5,957 nt of DNA from Acetobacter sp. (GTDB lineage: Bacteria; Pseudomonadota; Alphaproteobacteria; RF32; CAG-239): the NCBI GenBank assembly GCA_023665325.1, contig JAMPED010000058.1, positions 1-5,957 on the forward strand. Reading direction: 5' to 3'. The stretch's first letter is position 1, and the number at the start of each line of letters is the position of its first letter. Made by a program: the position numbers and the translations under genes. Shown one piece after another: positions 1 to 4,997 of this stretch. Under the pieces are notes generated by a model, which was given only the letters and a program-made list of their open reading frames with translations, was not told where the DNA came from and did not search any database.

Positions 1-137
1 AAGAACATAGAAAACGGGAAGAAGAATATATCAAAGAAAACGGCGACTGGTGTGAGATTCATAGTTGTGGGACCACCTTTATAGCAGATGATGAAGATGA
101 AGAAGATGAAGAAAACACACACCCCGCCACTAACTAA
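1..137 (+). CDS. 3' end of a secreted array paralog (partial)
   Basis: The window opens inside a gene of the same family as the three full copies downstream. The reading frame starts at base 3 and encodes EEHRKREEEYIKENGDWC, then a CEIHSC motif, an acidic run (DDEDEEDEEN) and the ending THPATN before TAA. Bases 1-118 match bases 795-912 of the next copy exactly, so the two are recent duplicates or have been converted. The visible part is a charged helix, a CxxxxC pair probably forming a disulfide after export, and an acidic tail. Unlike the next copy, this one stops at the family's normal TAA because it lacks the 1-base shift in the C-rich stretch. The 5' part lies outside the window. Function is unknown. 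Confidence 0.85.
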   Translation, partial: EHRKREEEYIKENGDWCEIHSCGTTFIADDEDEEDEENTHPATN

Positions 138-144
138 AAACCGC

Positions 145-172
145 TTGAAAAAATAATCAAGCCTATTATACT
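145..172 (+). promoter_or_regulatory. Promoter of first full array gene
   Basis: TTGAAA (145-150) and TATACT (167-172) lie 16 bp apart, each one base off the sigma-70 consensus. The same pair recurs in the next two spacers, so each paralog seems to have its own promoter. The predicted start of transcription is near 178-180, inside the left arm of the inverted repeat at 173-182. Confidence 0.65.
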
Positions 173-222
173 GCAAGGCATAGTTTATTAAGGAGAAACC
201 TGATGTTGAAATTATGCCTTGC
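173..222 (+). promoter_or_regulatory. Inverted repeat enclosing ribosome site and start codon (copy 1)
   Basis: GCAAGGCATA (173-182) is perfectly complementary to TATGCCTTGC (213-222), leaving a 30-nt loop that contains AAGGAG (190-195) and the ATG at 203. The right arm is followed by TTTTTTATTTT inside the signal-peptide codons, so a transcript covering both arms would resemble an intrinsic terminator with a long loop. The right arm is constrained by protein coding, but the left arm is noncoding, so the match needs another explanation. Confidence 0.55.
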
Positions 223-949
223 TTTTTTATTTTGTTTACTATCCGCCCTTCCCGCAAAAGCCGACCGACACGGAATGTTTGTTCGAATAGAATGCAACCG
301 AGATTTAGGACTATTAGATATCGGTTATAATATTATCTCTGGAGGCAAAATAGGAGATTTTTTTAATCAAGGAATGAACGATTACGTCTACAATATCAAA
401 CACGAAAACAGCAATACTGATATAACTTTAATTAACGGCTATTATTTTAAAGCCCCCTACAAATACCATTGCGAATTAGCACCAAACCAAAAATTTGATA
501 TTACTATCGAATGGGAAAACCCTCAGCGATATATCAATAATGGTTCTTTTTATGTAACAGTTATCGAAGACAACCTTGATTCTGAAATAAACGAATGGAC
601 CAGCAAAAAAATAATCGACAAACTAATTATCGGTGCTGGTGGACGTGCTGATACAATCCATATCGCCGCATTTGATGACAATACAGGAACCAATATCACC
701 CTTGAAAAAACAAAATTTATAGCATATTTTATGGAGCCAGAAAAAAACAAACAATTATCTGAAGAAAGCTTAACTCAAGAACTAAAAGAGATGGAAGAAC
801 ATAGAAAACGGGAAGAAGAATATATCAAAGAAAACGGCGACTGGTGTGAGATTCATAGTTGTGGGACCACCTTTATAGCAGATGATGAAGATGAAGAAGA
901 TGAAGAAAACACCCCCCCACCACTAACTAAAAACCGCTTGAAAAAATAA
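203..949 (+). CDS. Secreted array paralog, copy 1 (248 aa, unknown function)
   Basis: I do not recognise the family. AAGGAG at 190-195, 7 nt before ATG, supports the start. Residues 1-20 form a Sec signal peptide (K3, hydrophobic LCLAFLFCLLSALP, cleavage after AKA20); there is no lipobox, so the product is probably periplasmic or released. The mature protein has C31 (ECNRDLG), C90 (YHCELAPNQKFDITIE), a predicted beta-rich middle, a highly charged helix at about 183-213, then C215 and C220 (WCEIHSCGTT) and an acidic tail at 227-236. The four cysteines could form two disulfides. Residues 151-214 are encoded by DNA identical to copy 3. A C7 run (912-918) shifts the frame by one base relative to the other copies. 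The protein therefore misses the usual stop and ends LTKNRLKK, running into the -35 box of the next promoter. Confidence 0.85.
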   Translation: MLKLCLAFLFCLLSALPAKADRHGMFVRIECNRDLGLLDIGYNIISGGKIGDFFNQGMNDYVYNIKHENSNTDITLINGYYFKAPYKYHCELAPNQKFDITIEWENPQRYINNGSFYVTVIEDNLDSEINEWTSKKIIDKLIIGAGGRADTIHIAAFDDNTGTNITLEKTKFIAYFMEPEKNKQLSEESLTQELKEMEEHRKREEEYIKENGDWCEIHSCGTTFIADDEDEEDEENTPPPLTKNRLKK

Positions 950-965
950 TCAAGCCTATTATACT
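938..965 (+). promoter_or_regulatory. Promoter of second full array gene
   Basis: TTGAAA (938-943) and TATACT (960-965) with a 16 bp spacer, as in the preceding spacer. The -35 box lies within the frameshift-extended last codons of copy 1 (stop at 947-949), so here the upstream coding region overlaps the promoter. Confidence 0.65.
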
Positions 966-966
966 A

Positions 967-1014
967 CAAGGCATAGTTTATTAAGGAGAAACCTGATGCT
1001 GAAATTATGCCTTG
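967..1014 (+). promoter_or_regulatory. Inverted repeat enclosing ribosome site and start codon (copy 2)
   Basis: CAAGGCATA (967-975) pairs with TATGCCTTG (1006-1014). One end pair is lost by a G to A change at 966, leaving 9 bp. AAGGAG (983-988) and ATG (996) are in the loop, and TTTTTTATTTTG follows the right arm. Confidence 0.5.
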
Positions 1015-1619
1015 CTTTTTTATTTTGTTTACTCTCTACCCTTCCCGCAAAAGCCGATTTAAATGCTTTATTTATCCGTTTGGAATGCAATCGTGATTTA
1101 GGAATATTTGACATTCAATACAATAACATTTTTGAGGGTGCTAAAGCATATAAATATTTTGAAAAAAATAAAGGCGTTTATAAATATAATATAAATAACT
1201 CAACAACTTCAAACGCAGATATAGAAATACTTAATGGCTATTTTTATGACGAGCCATACGAGTTTCACTGTGAACTCACTCCAACACAAAAATATGATGT
1301 TACAATCACTGATAACCAAAAAATTAATTGCTTAAATGACCGTGGCTATATAATCACACTCTCTCGCCAATTAAAAGAGGAAAATACAGTAAGACCCCTA
1401 ATTAAAGAGCTTGCCATTGGATGCGAAAGTGCGATAAGTAGAATTACCATTGTCCCAGATGATGACGAAGATTATGATGACAGCTATTCCTACATAGCTT
1501 TTGAACAACATAATGAAACCCACGCAGCCCTATGGAAAATAGAATCTCCAATTACACAAGAAACTATTATTAAATACAAAATTCCAGTTATTGACGCTTC
1601 CGAAGCTGACATCCCCTAA
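996..1619 (+). CDS. Secreted array paralog, copy 2, divergent body (207 aa)
   Basis: The signal peptide (residues 1-20, cleavage after AKA20) and upstream spacer are nearly identical to the other copies, but the mature protein is only distantly related. The family core is recognisable: ECNRDLGIFDIQYN at 30-43, then NGYFYDEPYEFHCELTPTQKYDVTI at 80-104 in pieces matching the other copies. After that the sequence differs, including NCLNDRGYIITL, GCES and an acidic DDDEDYDD stretch at about 155-162. It lacks the charged helix and the CxxxxC tail of copies 1 and 3. Mature cysteines are C31, C92, C112 and C143, still four in number. AAGGAG at 983-988 supports the ATG. It ends ASEADIP with TAA at 1617-1619, directly before the next spacer. 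This points to an old divergent member under a recently homogenised expression and export cassette. Function unknown. Confidence 0.85.
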   Translation: MLKLCLAFLFCLLSTLPAKADLNALFIRLECNRDLGIFDIQYNNIFEGAKAYKYFEKNKGVYKYNINNSTTSNADIEILNGYFYDEPYEFHCELTPTQKYDVTITDNQKINCLNDRGYIITLSRQLKEENTVRPLIKELAIGCESAISRITIVPDDDEDYDDSYSYIAFEQHNETHAALWKIESPITQETIIKYKIPVIDASEADIP

Positions 1620-1632
1620 AACTAAAAACCGC

Positions 1633-1660
1633 TTGAAAAAATAATCAAGCGTATTATACT
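1633..1660 (+). promoter_or_regulatory. Promoter of third full array gene
   Basis: TTGAAA (1633-1638) and TATACT (1655-1660), 16 bp spacer, same sequence as the two upstream promoters apart from one spacer base. Confidence 0.65.
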
Positions 1661-1708
1661 GCAAGGCATATTATTAAGGAGAAACCTAATGCTGAAATTA
1701 TGCCTTGC
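1661..1708 (+). promoter_or_regulatory. Inverted repeat enclosing ribosome site and start codon (copy 3)
   Basis: GCAAGGCATA (1661-1670) and TATGCCTTGC (1699-1708) form a perfect 10 bp stem. The loop is 28 nt, two bases shorter than in copy 1, and contains AAGGAG (1676-1681) and ATG (1689). A TTTTTT-rich run follows. The loop length varies while the arms stay intact. Confidence 0.55.
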
Positions 1709-2417
1709 TTTTTTGTTTTGTTTACTGTCTTTTACCCCTGCAAAAGCCGATTTACACGGACTGTTCGTCCGGATAGAATGTAACCGAGATTTAGGATTAT
1801 TAGATATTGGATATAATTGGATTCGCGGAAACAAAATGGGACTTTTCTTTGATCAAGGAATGGGTGATTATGTTTATAATATCAAACACGAAAACAGCAA
1901 TACGGACATAACTCTAATTAACGGATATTATTTTAAAGACCCCTACCAATACCATTGCGAATTAGCCCCAAATCAAAAATTTGACATTACCATCGAACGT
2001 AATGAATCAATACCTACAAGCAACGATGCATCATTTTACGTAACAGTTATCGAAGACAATCTTAATTCTGAAACAAACGAATGGACCAGAAAAAAAATAA
2101 TCGACAAGTTAATTATTGGTGCCGGCGGAAGAGCTGAAACAATTCATATCGCCGCATTTGATGACAATACAGGAACCAATATCACCCTTGAAAAAACAAA
2201 ATTTATAGCATATTTTATGGAGCCAGAAAAAAACAAACAATTATCTGAAGAAAGCTTAACTCAAGAACTAAAAGAGATGGAAGAACATAGAAAACGGGAA
2301 GAAGAATATATCAAAGAAAACGGCGACTGGTGTGAAATGCATAGCTGTGGTACCACCCTTATAATAGATGATAATAATGAAGATAAAGAAAACACCGATA
2401 CCCCCACCACTAACTAA
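1689..2417 (+). CDS. Secreted array paralog, copy 3 (242 aa, unknown function)
   Basis: Close relative of copy 1. It has a Sec signal peptide ending FTPAKA20, then DLHGLFVRIECNRDLGLLDI, the YHCELAPNQKFDITIE block, a charged helix at about 183-213, and the pair C215/C220 (WCEMHSCGTT). The tail is less acidic (IIDDNNEDKEN) and ends DTPTTN at the family's usual TAA. AAGGAG at 1676-1681 gives the start. Bases 2145-2335 are identical to 659-849 of copy 1, whereas the upstream half carries many synonymous and some amino-acid changes, concentrated at residues 44-58 and 104-115. That mosaic pattern suggests gene conversion of the 3' half. Probably secreted or periplasmic with two disulfides. No catalytic motif is visible. 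Confidence 0.85.
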   Translation: MLKLCLAFLFCLLSFTPAKADLHGLFVRIECNRDLGLLDIGYNWIRGNKMGLFFDQGMGDYVYNIKHENSNTDITLINGYYFKDPYQYHCELAPNQKFDITIERNESIPTSNDASFYVTVIEDNLNSETNEWTRKKIIDKLIIGAGGRAETIHIAAFDDNTGTNITLEKTKFIAYFMEPEKNKQLSEESLTQELKEMEEHRKREEEYIKENGDWCEMHSCGTTLIIDDNNEDKENTDTPTTN

Positions 2418-2424
2418 AAACCGC

Positions 2425-2449
2425 TTGAAAAAATAATCAAGCCTATACT
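2425..2449 (+). promoter_or_regulatory. Crippled promoter before the array remnant
   Basis: TTGAAA (2425-2430) and TATACT (2444-2449) are kept, but 3 bp are deleted between them, leaving a 13 bp spacer instead of 16. Sigma-70 promoters need about 15-19 bp, so this copy is probably inactive, in keeping with the truncated gene behind it. Confidence 0.55.
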
Positions 2450-2450
2450 A

Positions 2451-2498
2451 CAAGGCATAGTTTATTAAGGAGAAATCTGATGTTAAAATTATGCCTTG
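2451..2498 (+). promoter_or_regulatory. Inverted repeat enclosing ribosome site and start codon (remnant copy)
   Basis: CAAGGCATA (2451-2459) pairs with TATGCCTTG (2490-2498). Between them lie an AAGGAG and the ATG at 2480, and a TTTTTTGTTTTGG run follows. This is the fourth occurrence of the element. Confidence 0.45.
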
Positions 2499-2566
2499 CT
2501 TTTTTGTTTTGGTTCTTGTCCGCCCAGCCTAAAAAAAATTTAAATAGCTATCCTAAAAAGTATTGA
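2480..2566 (+). pseudogene. Truncated array paralog, signal peptide only
   Basis: An AAGGAG and ATG are followed by 28 codons. The first part, MLKLCLAFLFWFLSAQP, is the family signal peptide, but resemblance ends near 2530, within the cleavage region. The frame then runs into unrelated AT-rich sequence (KKNLNSYPKKY) and stops at TGA 2564-2566. The AKA cleavage site and the whole mature protein are gone. Together with the shortened promoter spacer, this indicates a dead end-of-array fragment left by deletion or unequal recombination. A short expressed peptide cannot be excluded. Confidence 0.75.
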
Positions 2567-2634
2567 CTTTTATAAAAACTTAATATATTAGTATTCATAT
2601 CATATGTTAGTACATTGTATATTTAGACTCCTTG

Positions 2635-2661
2635 AAGCCTCCCGACCCACGGGAGGCTTTC
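2635..2661 (+). terminator. Terminator at the end of the array
   Basis: AAGCCTCCCG (2635-2644) and CGGGAGGCTT (2650-2659) form a perfect 10 bp stem with loop ACCCA, followed by a short TTTCT. It would stop + strand transcripts leaving the array. The T tract is short, so efficiency is uncertain. Confidence 0.7.
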
Positions 2662-2701
2662 TCCATAATATTTTGCAATTTACCATTACACTCAAAACTT
2701 A

Positions 2702-2729
2702 AAAAAGGCGAGTACTAACTCGCCTTTTT
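2702..2729 (-). terminator. Bidirectional terminator downstream of metG
   Basis: AAAAAGGCGAGT, loop ACTA, then ACTCGCCTTTTT forms a 12 bp stem with A and T tracts on both sides, so it can work in both directions. It begins three bases past the metG stop codon and also insulates metG from the array. Confidence 0.85.
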
Positions 2730-2732
2730 GCT

Positions 2733-4262
2733 TTACGCTAAAATTGGAAATAGAGGATCACCAACAACCGTCTGGCTACCCTCAGTAAGTTCGCACGGTT
2801 TAAACAGCGCTGCTGGCTTTTCGCTAATCCCCAAAGAAGCCAACAATTTAACTGAAATCTCTGGCATAAACGGATACACCGCCGCAGCAATCAAACGCAG
2901 CGCATCAAGTGTCGTATAAATCACCGCATCATAACGTGCTTTTTTCGTTTCATCCTTTGCCAAAACCCACGGTTCATTAGCTGCAAAATAAGCATTTACA
3001 TCGCCACCCGCTTTTAATATCTCATTAGAAAGCTCAGAAACCGTTTCTAAACTAGCATCACCATATTTATAAATGCGTTCAAAGGTATTCGCAATCCCCT
3101 CCAGCAATGCCTTATCTTCAGCTTCAAGCACCACATTCGTAGGCACTTTGCCATCCAAATTTTTCGCAATCATCTTCAAAACACGCATTTGCAAATTTCC
3201 AATATTATTTGCTAACACCTTATACCCTTGTTTTAACAAATCCACACTAATCTGTGAGTCATTGGTTAAAGACATTGCATTGCAAAGATAAAAACGCAAA
3301 GGTTCAATTCCCATAAGCTCCATCACTTCGTACGGGTCAACCACATTACCAAGCGATTTAGACATCTTAATACCGCCCTCACCCAGCCAATAACCGTGCA
3401 CAATCAAATGCTCCGGCGGGTTAATCCCCAAAGCTTTAAGCATAATCGGCCAATAAACAGCGTGCGTCTTCAAAATATCTTTAGCAAGCAAATGTGTTGA
3501 ATGTTCCCAAAGAGCGTTAAATTCTGTATTATCACCTTCAGATTTCCACCCAATAGAAGAAATATAGTTAATCAATGCATCAAACCAGATATAGGTCACA
3601 AAATCTTTATCAAACGGCAGTTCCACCCCAAGCCACACACGATTTTTAGGACGAGAAATGCACAAATCATCTAAAGGCTCTTTCAGCATCCCCAAAACCT
3701 CTTTCGCATAGCGTGCAGGTTTAATCCAATCCGGATGGGTGTTGATGTAATCAATCAACCACTGACGATGTTCTTCCAAAGGAAAGAAATAATTTTCCTC
3801 AGTAATCAACTTTGGCGCTTTCTGATGATCAGGACAATTCCCGTGTTCGTCTAAATCAGATGGCTTTTTAAACTGCTCACATCCTTCACAATATAACCCT
3901 TCGTATGATTTTTTCTTAACCAATCCCTTGTTGAAAATATAGTTCAACGCATCAGTCACCACTGCTTTGTGTCCATCAACAGAGGTGCGCACAAAAAAAT
4001 CATAATCAATATCCATCTTGTCAAAAAGAGTACGAAAATTATCACTACGCATCTTAAGGAAGTCTTCAAGTGCCATACCGCTCTCTTGTTGGCTAGTTTG
4101 GTTTTTTTGCCCGTGTTCATCCGTTCCAGTAGTATAAAAAACCTCCGTCCCACGCTGACTTTCAAATTTCTTCAACACATCGCCCAAAATAGTGGTATAT
4201 GCGTGCCCAATATGTGGTGCACCGTTAATATAATAAATCGGAGTAGTGATATATTTTTTCAT
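2733..4262 (-). CDS. metG: Methionyl-tRNA synthetase
   Basis: A class I aminoacyl-tRNA synthetase that charges tRNA-Met (initiator and elongator) with methionine using ATP, in the cytoplasm. The Rossmann catalytic domain begins at once (TTPIYYINGAPHIGHAYTTILGD). HIGH is at 17-20, GTDEHGQK near 46-53, and KMSKS at 299-303 within GGIKMSKSLGNVVDP. A connective-peptide zinc knuckle with C125, C128, C143 and H146 sits between the two halves of the fold. The helical anticodon-binding domain follows from about 340 to the end. At 509 residues it is the short form without a C-terminal EMAP-like dimerisation domain. An AAGGAA motif (minus-strand sense, + strand 4269-4274) lies 6 nt before ATG. It is monocistronic, ends in a strong terminator, and is preceded by a Met-rich leader peptide and hairpin described separately. 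Identification is secure; regulation is inferred. Confidence 0.97.
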   Translation of the reverse strand: MKKYITTPIYYINGAPHIGHAYTTILGDVLKKFESQRGTEVFYTTGTDEHGQKNQTSQQESGMALEDFLKMRSDNFRTLFDKMDIDYDFFVRTSVDGHKAVVTDALNYIFNKGLVKKKSYEGLYCEGCEQFKKPSDLDEHGNCPDHQKAPKLITEENYFFPLEEHRQWLIDYINTHPDWIKPARYAKEVLGMLKEPLDDLCISRPKNRVWLGVELPFDKDFVTYIWFDALINYISSIGWKSEGDNTEFNALWEHSTHLLAKDILKTHAVYWPIMLKALGINPPEHLIVHGYWLGEGGIKMSKSLGNVVDPYEVMELMGIEPLRFYLCNAMSLTNDSQISVDLLKQGYKVLANNIGNLQMRVLKMIAKNLDGKVPTNVVLEAEDKALLEGIANTFERIYKYGDASLETVSELSNEILKAGGDVNAYFAANEPWVLAKDETKKARYDAVIYTTLDALRLIAAAVYPFMPEISVKLLASLGISEKPAALFKPCELTEGSQTVVGDPLFPILA

Positions 4263-4284
4263 TATGACTTCCTTTTCAAAAAAT

Positions 4285-4309
4285 AAAAAAAACGGGATTT
4301 CCCCGCCTT
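4285..4309 (-). terminator. Attenuator-like terminator in the metG leader
   Basis: Read on the minus strand, AAGGCGGG, loop GAAAT, then CCCGTTTT gives an 8 bp stem (two G-U pairs) with U8 (+ strand A run 4285-4292). It lies between the Met-rich leader ORF and the metG ribosome site, so it would end transcription before metG unless prevented. GGCGGG in its left arm (+ 4302-4307) can instead pair with upstream CCCGTC (+ 4336-4341), six pairs including one G-U, a candidate antiterminator. Confidence 0.65.
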
Positions 4310-4345
4310 AAGATTTTATTTAATACGCCAACGCCGACGGGTGCG

Positions 4346-4411
4346 TTATTGTTTGATATAACACATCATCATTCGCATCATAGCGTTATTTGTTAAACTC
4401 ATCTTTTTCAT
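4346..4411 (-). CDS. Methionine-rich leader peptide of metG (21 aa)
   Basis: On the minus strand an ATG at 4411 opens a 21-codon frame ending in TAA at 4348-4346. It starts MKKMSLTNNA, continues MMRMMM (+ strand 4364-4381), and ends CYIKQ. Seven of 21 residues are Met, five of them in six consecutive codons. The frame ends 83 nt before metG and is followed by a terminator hairpin with U8. The layout matches ribosome-mediated attenuation, as in pheM-pheST of E. coli, whose leader has a similar FFRFFF-type run. The inferred job is that ribosomes stall at the Met run when charged tRNA-Met is scarce, allowing antitermination and more MetRS. The ribosome site is weak: only GGGG, 2 nt before ATG. 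Translation is unproven, and the run is also simple-sequence-like ATG repetition. Confidence 0.65.
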   Translation of the reverse strand: MKKMSLTNNAMMRMMMCYIKQ

Positions 4412-4433
4412 AACCCCGCATTTTAACCGCCAA

Positions 4434-4466
4434 ATTTTATTTTGCAAGCGTTTTTTAGTTGCACAA
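4434..4466 (-). promoter_or_regulatory. Possible metG leader promoter
   Basis: On the minus strand TAAAAT (+ 4434-4439) is a good -10 candidate ahead of the leader ORF. The nearest -35-like TTGTGC (+ 4461-4466) is 21 bp away, too far for a standard promoter, though 17 bp from an overlapping AAAATA. A start near 4425-4430 would leave a very short 5' end before the leader ATG at 4411. Weakly supported. Confidence 0.3.
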
Positions 4467-4487
4467 GACCAAAAAATATGATATATT
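4459..4487 (+). promoter_or_regulatory. Possible promoter of the 128-aa gene
   Basis: TTGCAC (4459-4464) and TATATT (4482-4487) are 17 bp apart. The -10 matches consensus at five of six bases, the -35 at three. Transcription would begin near 4494, about 37 nt before the ATG. It overlaps the region of the divergent metG promoter. Confidence 0.4.
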
Positions 4488-4530
4488 AAAGGTAATACAA
4501 ACTATTATTGTTTAACTAAATTTTTTTGTT

Positions 4531-4917
4531 ATGGAAACATACCATTTCCAGAGCACTTTGCTGCTCCCCCTGCCCGAACTGGCTGGTAAAGATTTTAAGT
4601 GGATTGACACCATCCACGGTAAATCCGCTAACGGAACGGAAACCGTAAATGTTCTCGTCTTCAATGTACAGAACAAAGAGGAGATTAAGCCGATGTTAGA
4701 GCGCGAGCTCAAACGCTTAATGCACCTCAGCGATCCATCCGAAAACGATATACGCAATACAGCATATATCGAAAATCTCATTCACCAGATAGACGATATA
4801 TGCTATGAACACCCAGCGCCGGAAGCGTTACTCGATGTTATATATCGTGCCGCCCGCAAACGGTTTAGCGACCGCGAGGTTATCTATCTTTCTGGCATTA
4901 CGAGCATAATGAAGTAA
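4531..4917 (+). CDS. Hypothetical protein, 128 aa
   Basis: I do not recognise this protein. It starts METYHFQSTLLLPLPELAGKDFKWID and has no signal peptide or membrane segment, so it is probably cytoplasmic. Residues 1-48 look beta-rich (VNVLVFNVQ), followed by predicted helices: 49-66 (EEIKPMLERELKRLMHL), 72-90, and 96-112 (APEALLDVIYRAARKRF). Its single cysteine is C91. No clear Shine-Dalgarno precedes the ATG; the preceding bases are T-rich, so the start depends on being the first ATG of a frame that is open to a well-placed terminator. A strong hairpin terminator lies 15 nt after the stop, and a plausible promoter is upstream, so it appears to be a complete single-gene unit divergent from metG. 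It is richer in G+C than the array genes. Confidence 0.75.
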   Translation: METYHFQSTLLLPLPELAGKDFKWIDTIHGKSANGTETVNVLVFNVQNKEEIKPMLERELKRLMHLSDPSENDIRNTAYIENLIHQIDDICYEHPAPEALLDVIYRAARKRFSDREVIYLSGITSIMK

Positions 4918-4931
4918 GCTCTACCCTATCA

Positions 4932-4964
4932 ACAGCCCCTCCCCTTAAAGGAGGGGCTGTTTTT
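4932..4964 (+). terminator. Terminator of the 128-aa gene
   Basis: ACAGCCCCTCC (4932-4942) and GGAGGGGCTGT (4950-4960) form a perfect 11 bp stem with a 7-nt loop. The last T of the stem and TTTT after it make the U tract. A strong intrinsic terminator. Confidence 0.9.
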
Positions 4965-4968
4965 AGAT

Positions 4969-4992
4969 AAAAAAGCGCCCCACTCGGAGCGC
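4969..4992 (-). terminator. Terminator of the helix-turn-helix gene
   Basis: On the minus strand GCGCTCC, loop GAGT, GGGGCGC makes 7 bp including one G-U pair, followed by U6 (+ 4969-4974). The U-G pair would be a C-A mismatch on the + strand, so it works best for the minus-strand gene that ends at 4998. It sits back to back with the preceding terminator. Confidence 0.8.
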
Positions 4993-4997
4993 CTTTT

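Larger units (their letters stand above)
1..2566 (+). repeat. Tandem array of secreted-protein paralogs with repeated spacers
   Basis: Five consecutive same-strand members are visible: one partial, three complete and one remnant. Each pair is separated by a near-identical spacer of about 65-75 bp that runs from the ACTAAAAACCGCTTG block to the AAGGAG ribosome site. Near-identity continues into the next gene to the end of the signal-peptide codons. Spacers begin near 129, 922, 1620 and 2409. Long direct repeats like these favour unequal crossing-over and gene conversion, so copy number may vary between strains. Confidence 0.85.

Noticed and set aside
203..265. Array proteins as lipoproteins, because of cysteines at 5 and 11 in the signal peptide
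   Set aside because: Neither cysteine is in a lipobox at the end of the hydrophobic segment, and a clear AKA signal peptidase I site follows.
550..1834. Minus-strand frames 550-750 and 1622-1834
   Set aside because: Antisense shadows of the array genes and spacer; the plus-strand genes have ribosome sites, signal peptides and paralogs.
2728..4286. Plus-strand frames at 2728-2919, 3073-3291 and 3969-4286, and the minus-strand frame 3956-4165
   Set aside because: All lie within or across metG in other frames; metG is unambiguous from its motifs.
4512..4781. 89-codon minus-strand frame opposite the 128-aa gene
   Set aside because: The plus-strand frame is longer, flanked by a promoter and a strong terminator in the right orientation; the minus frame has no such signals.
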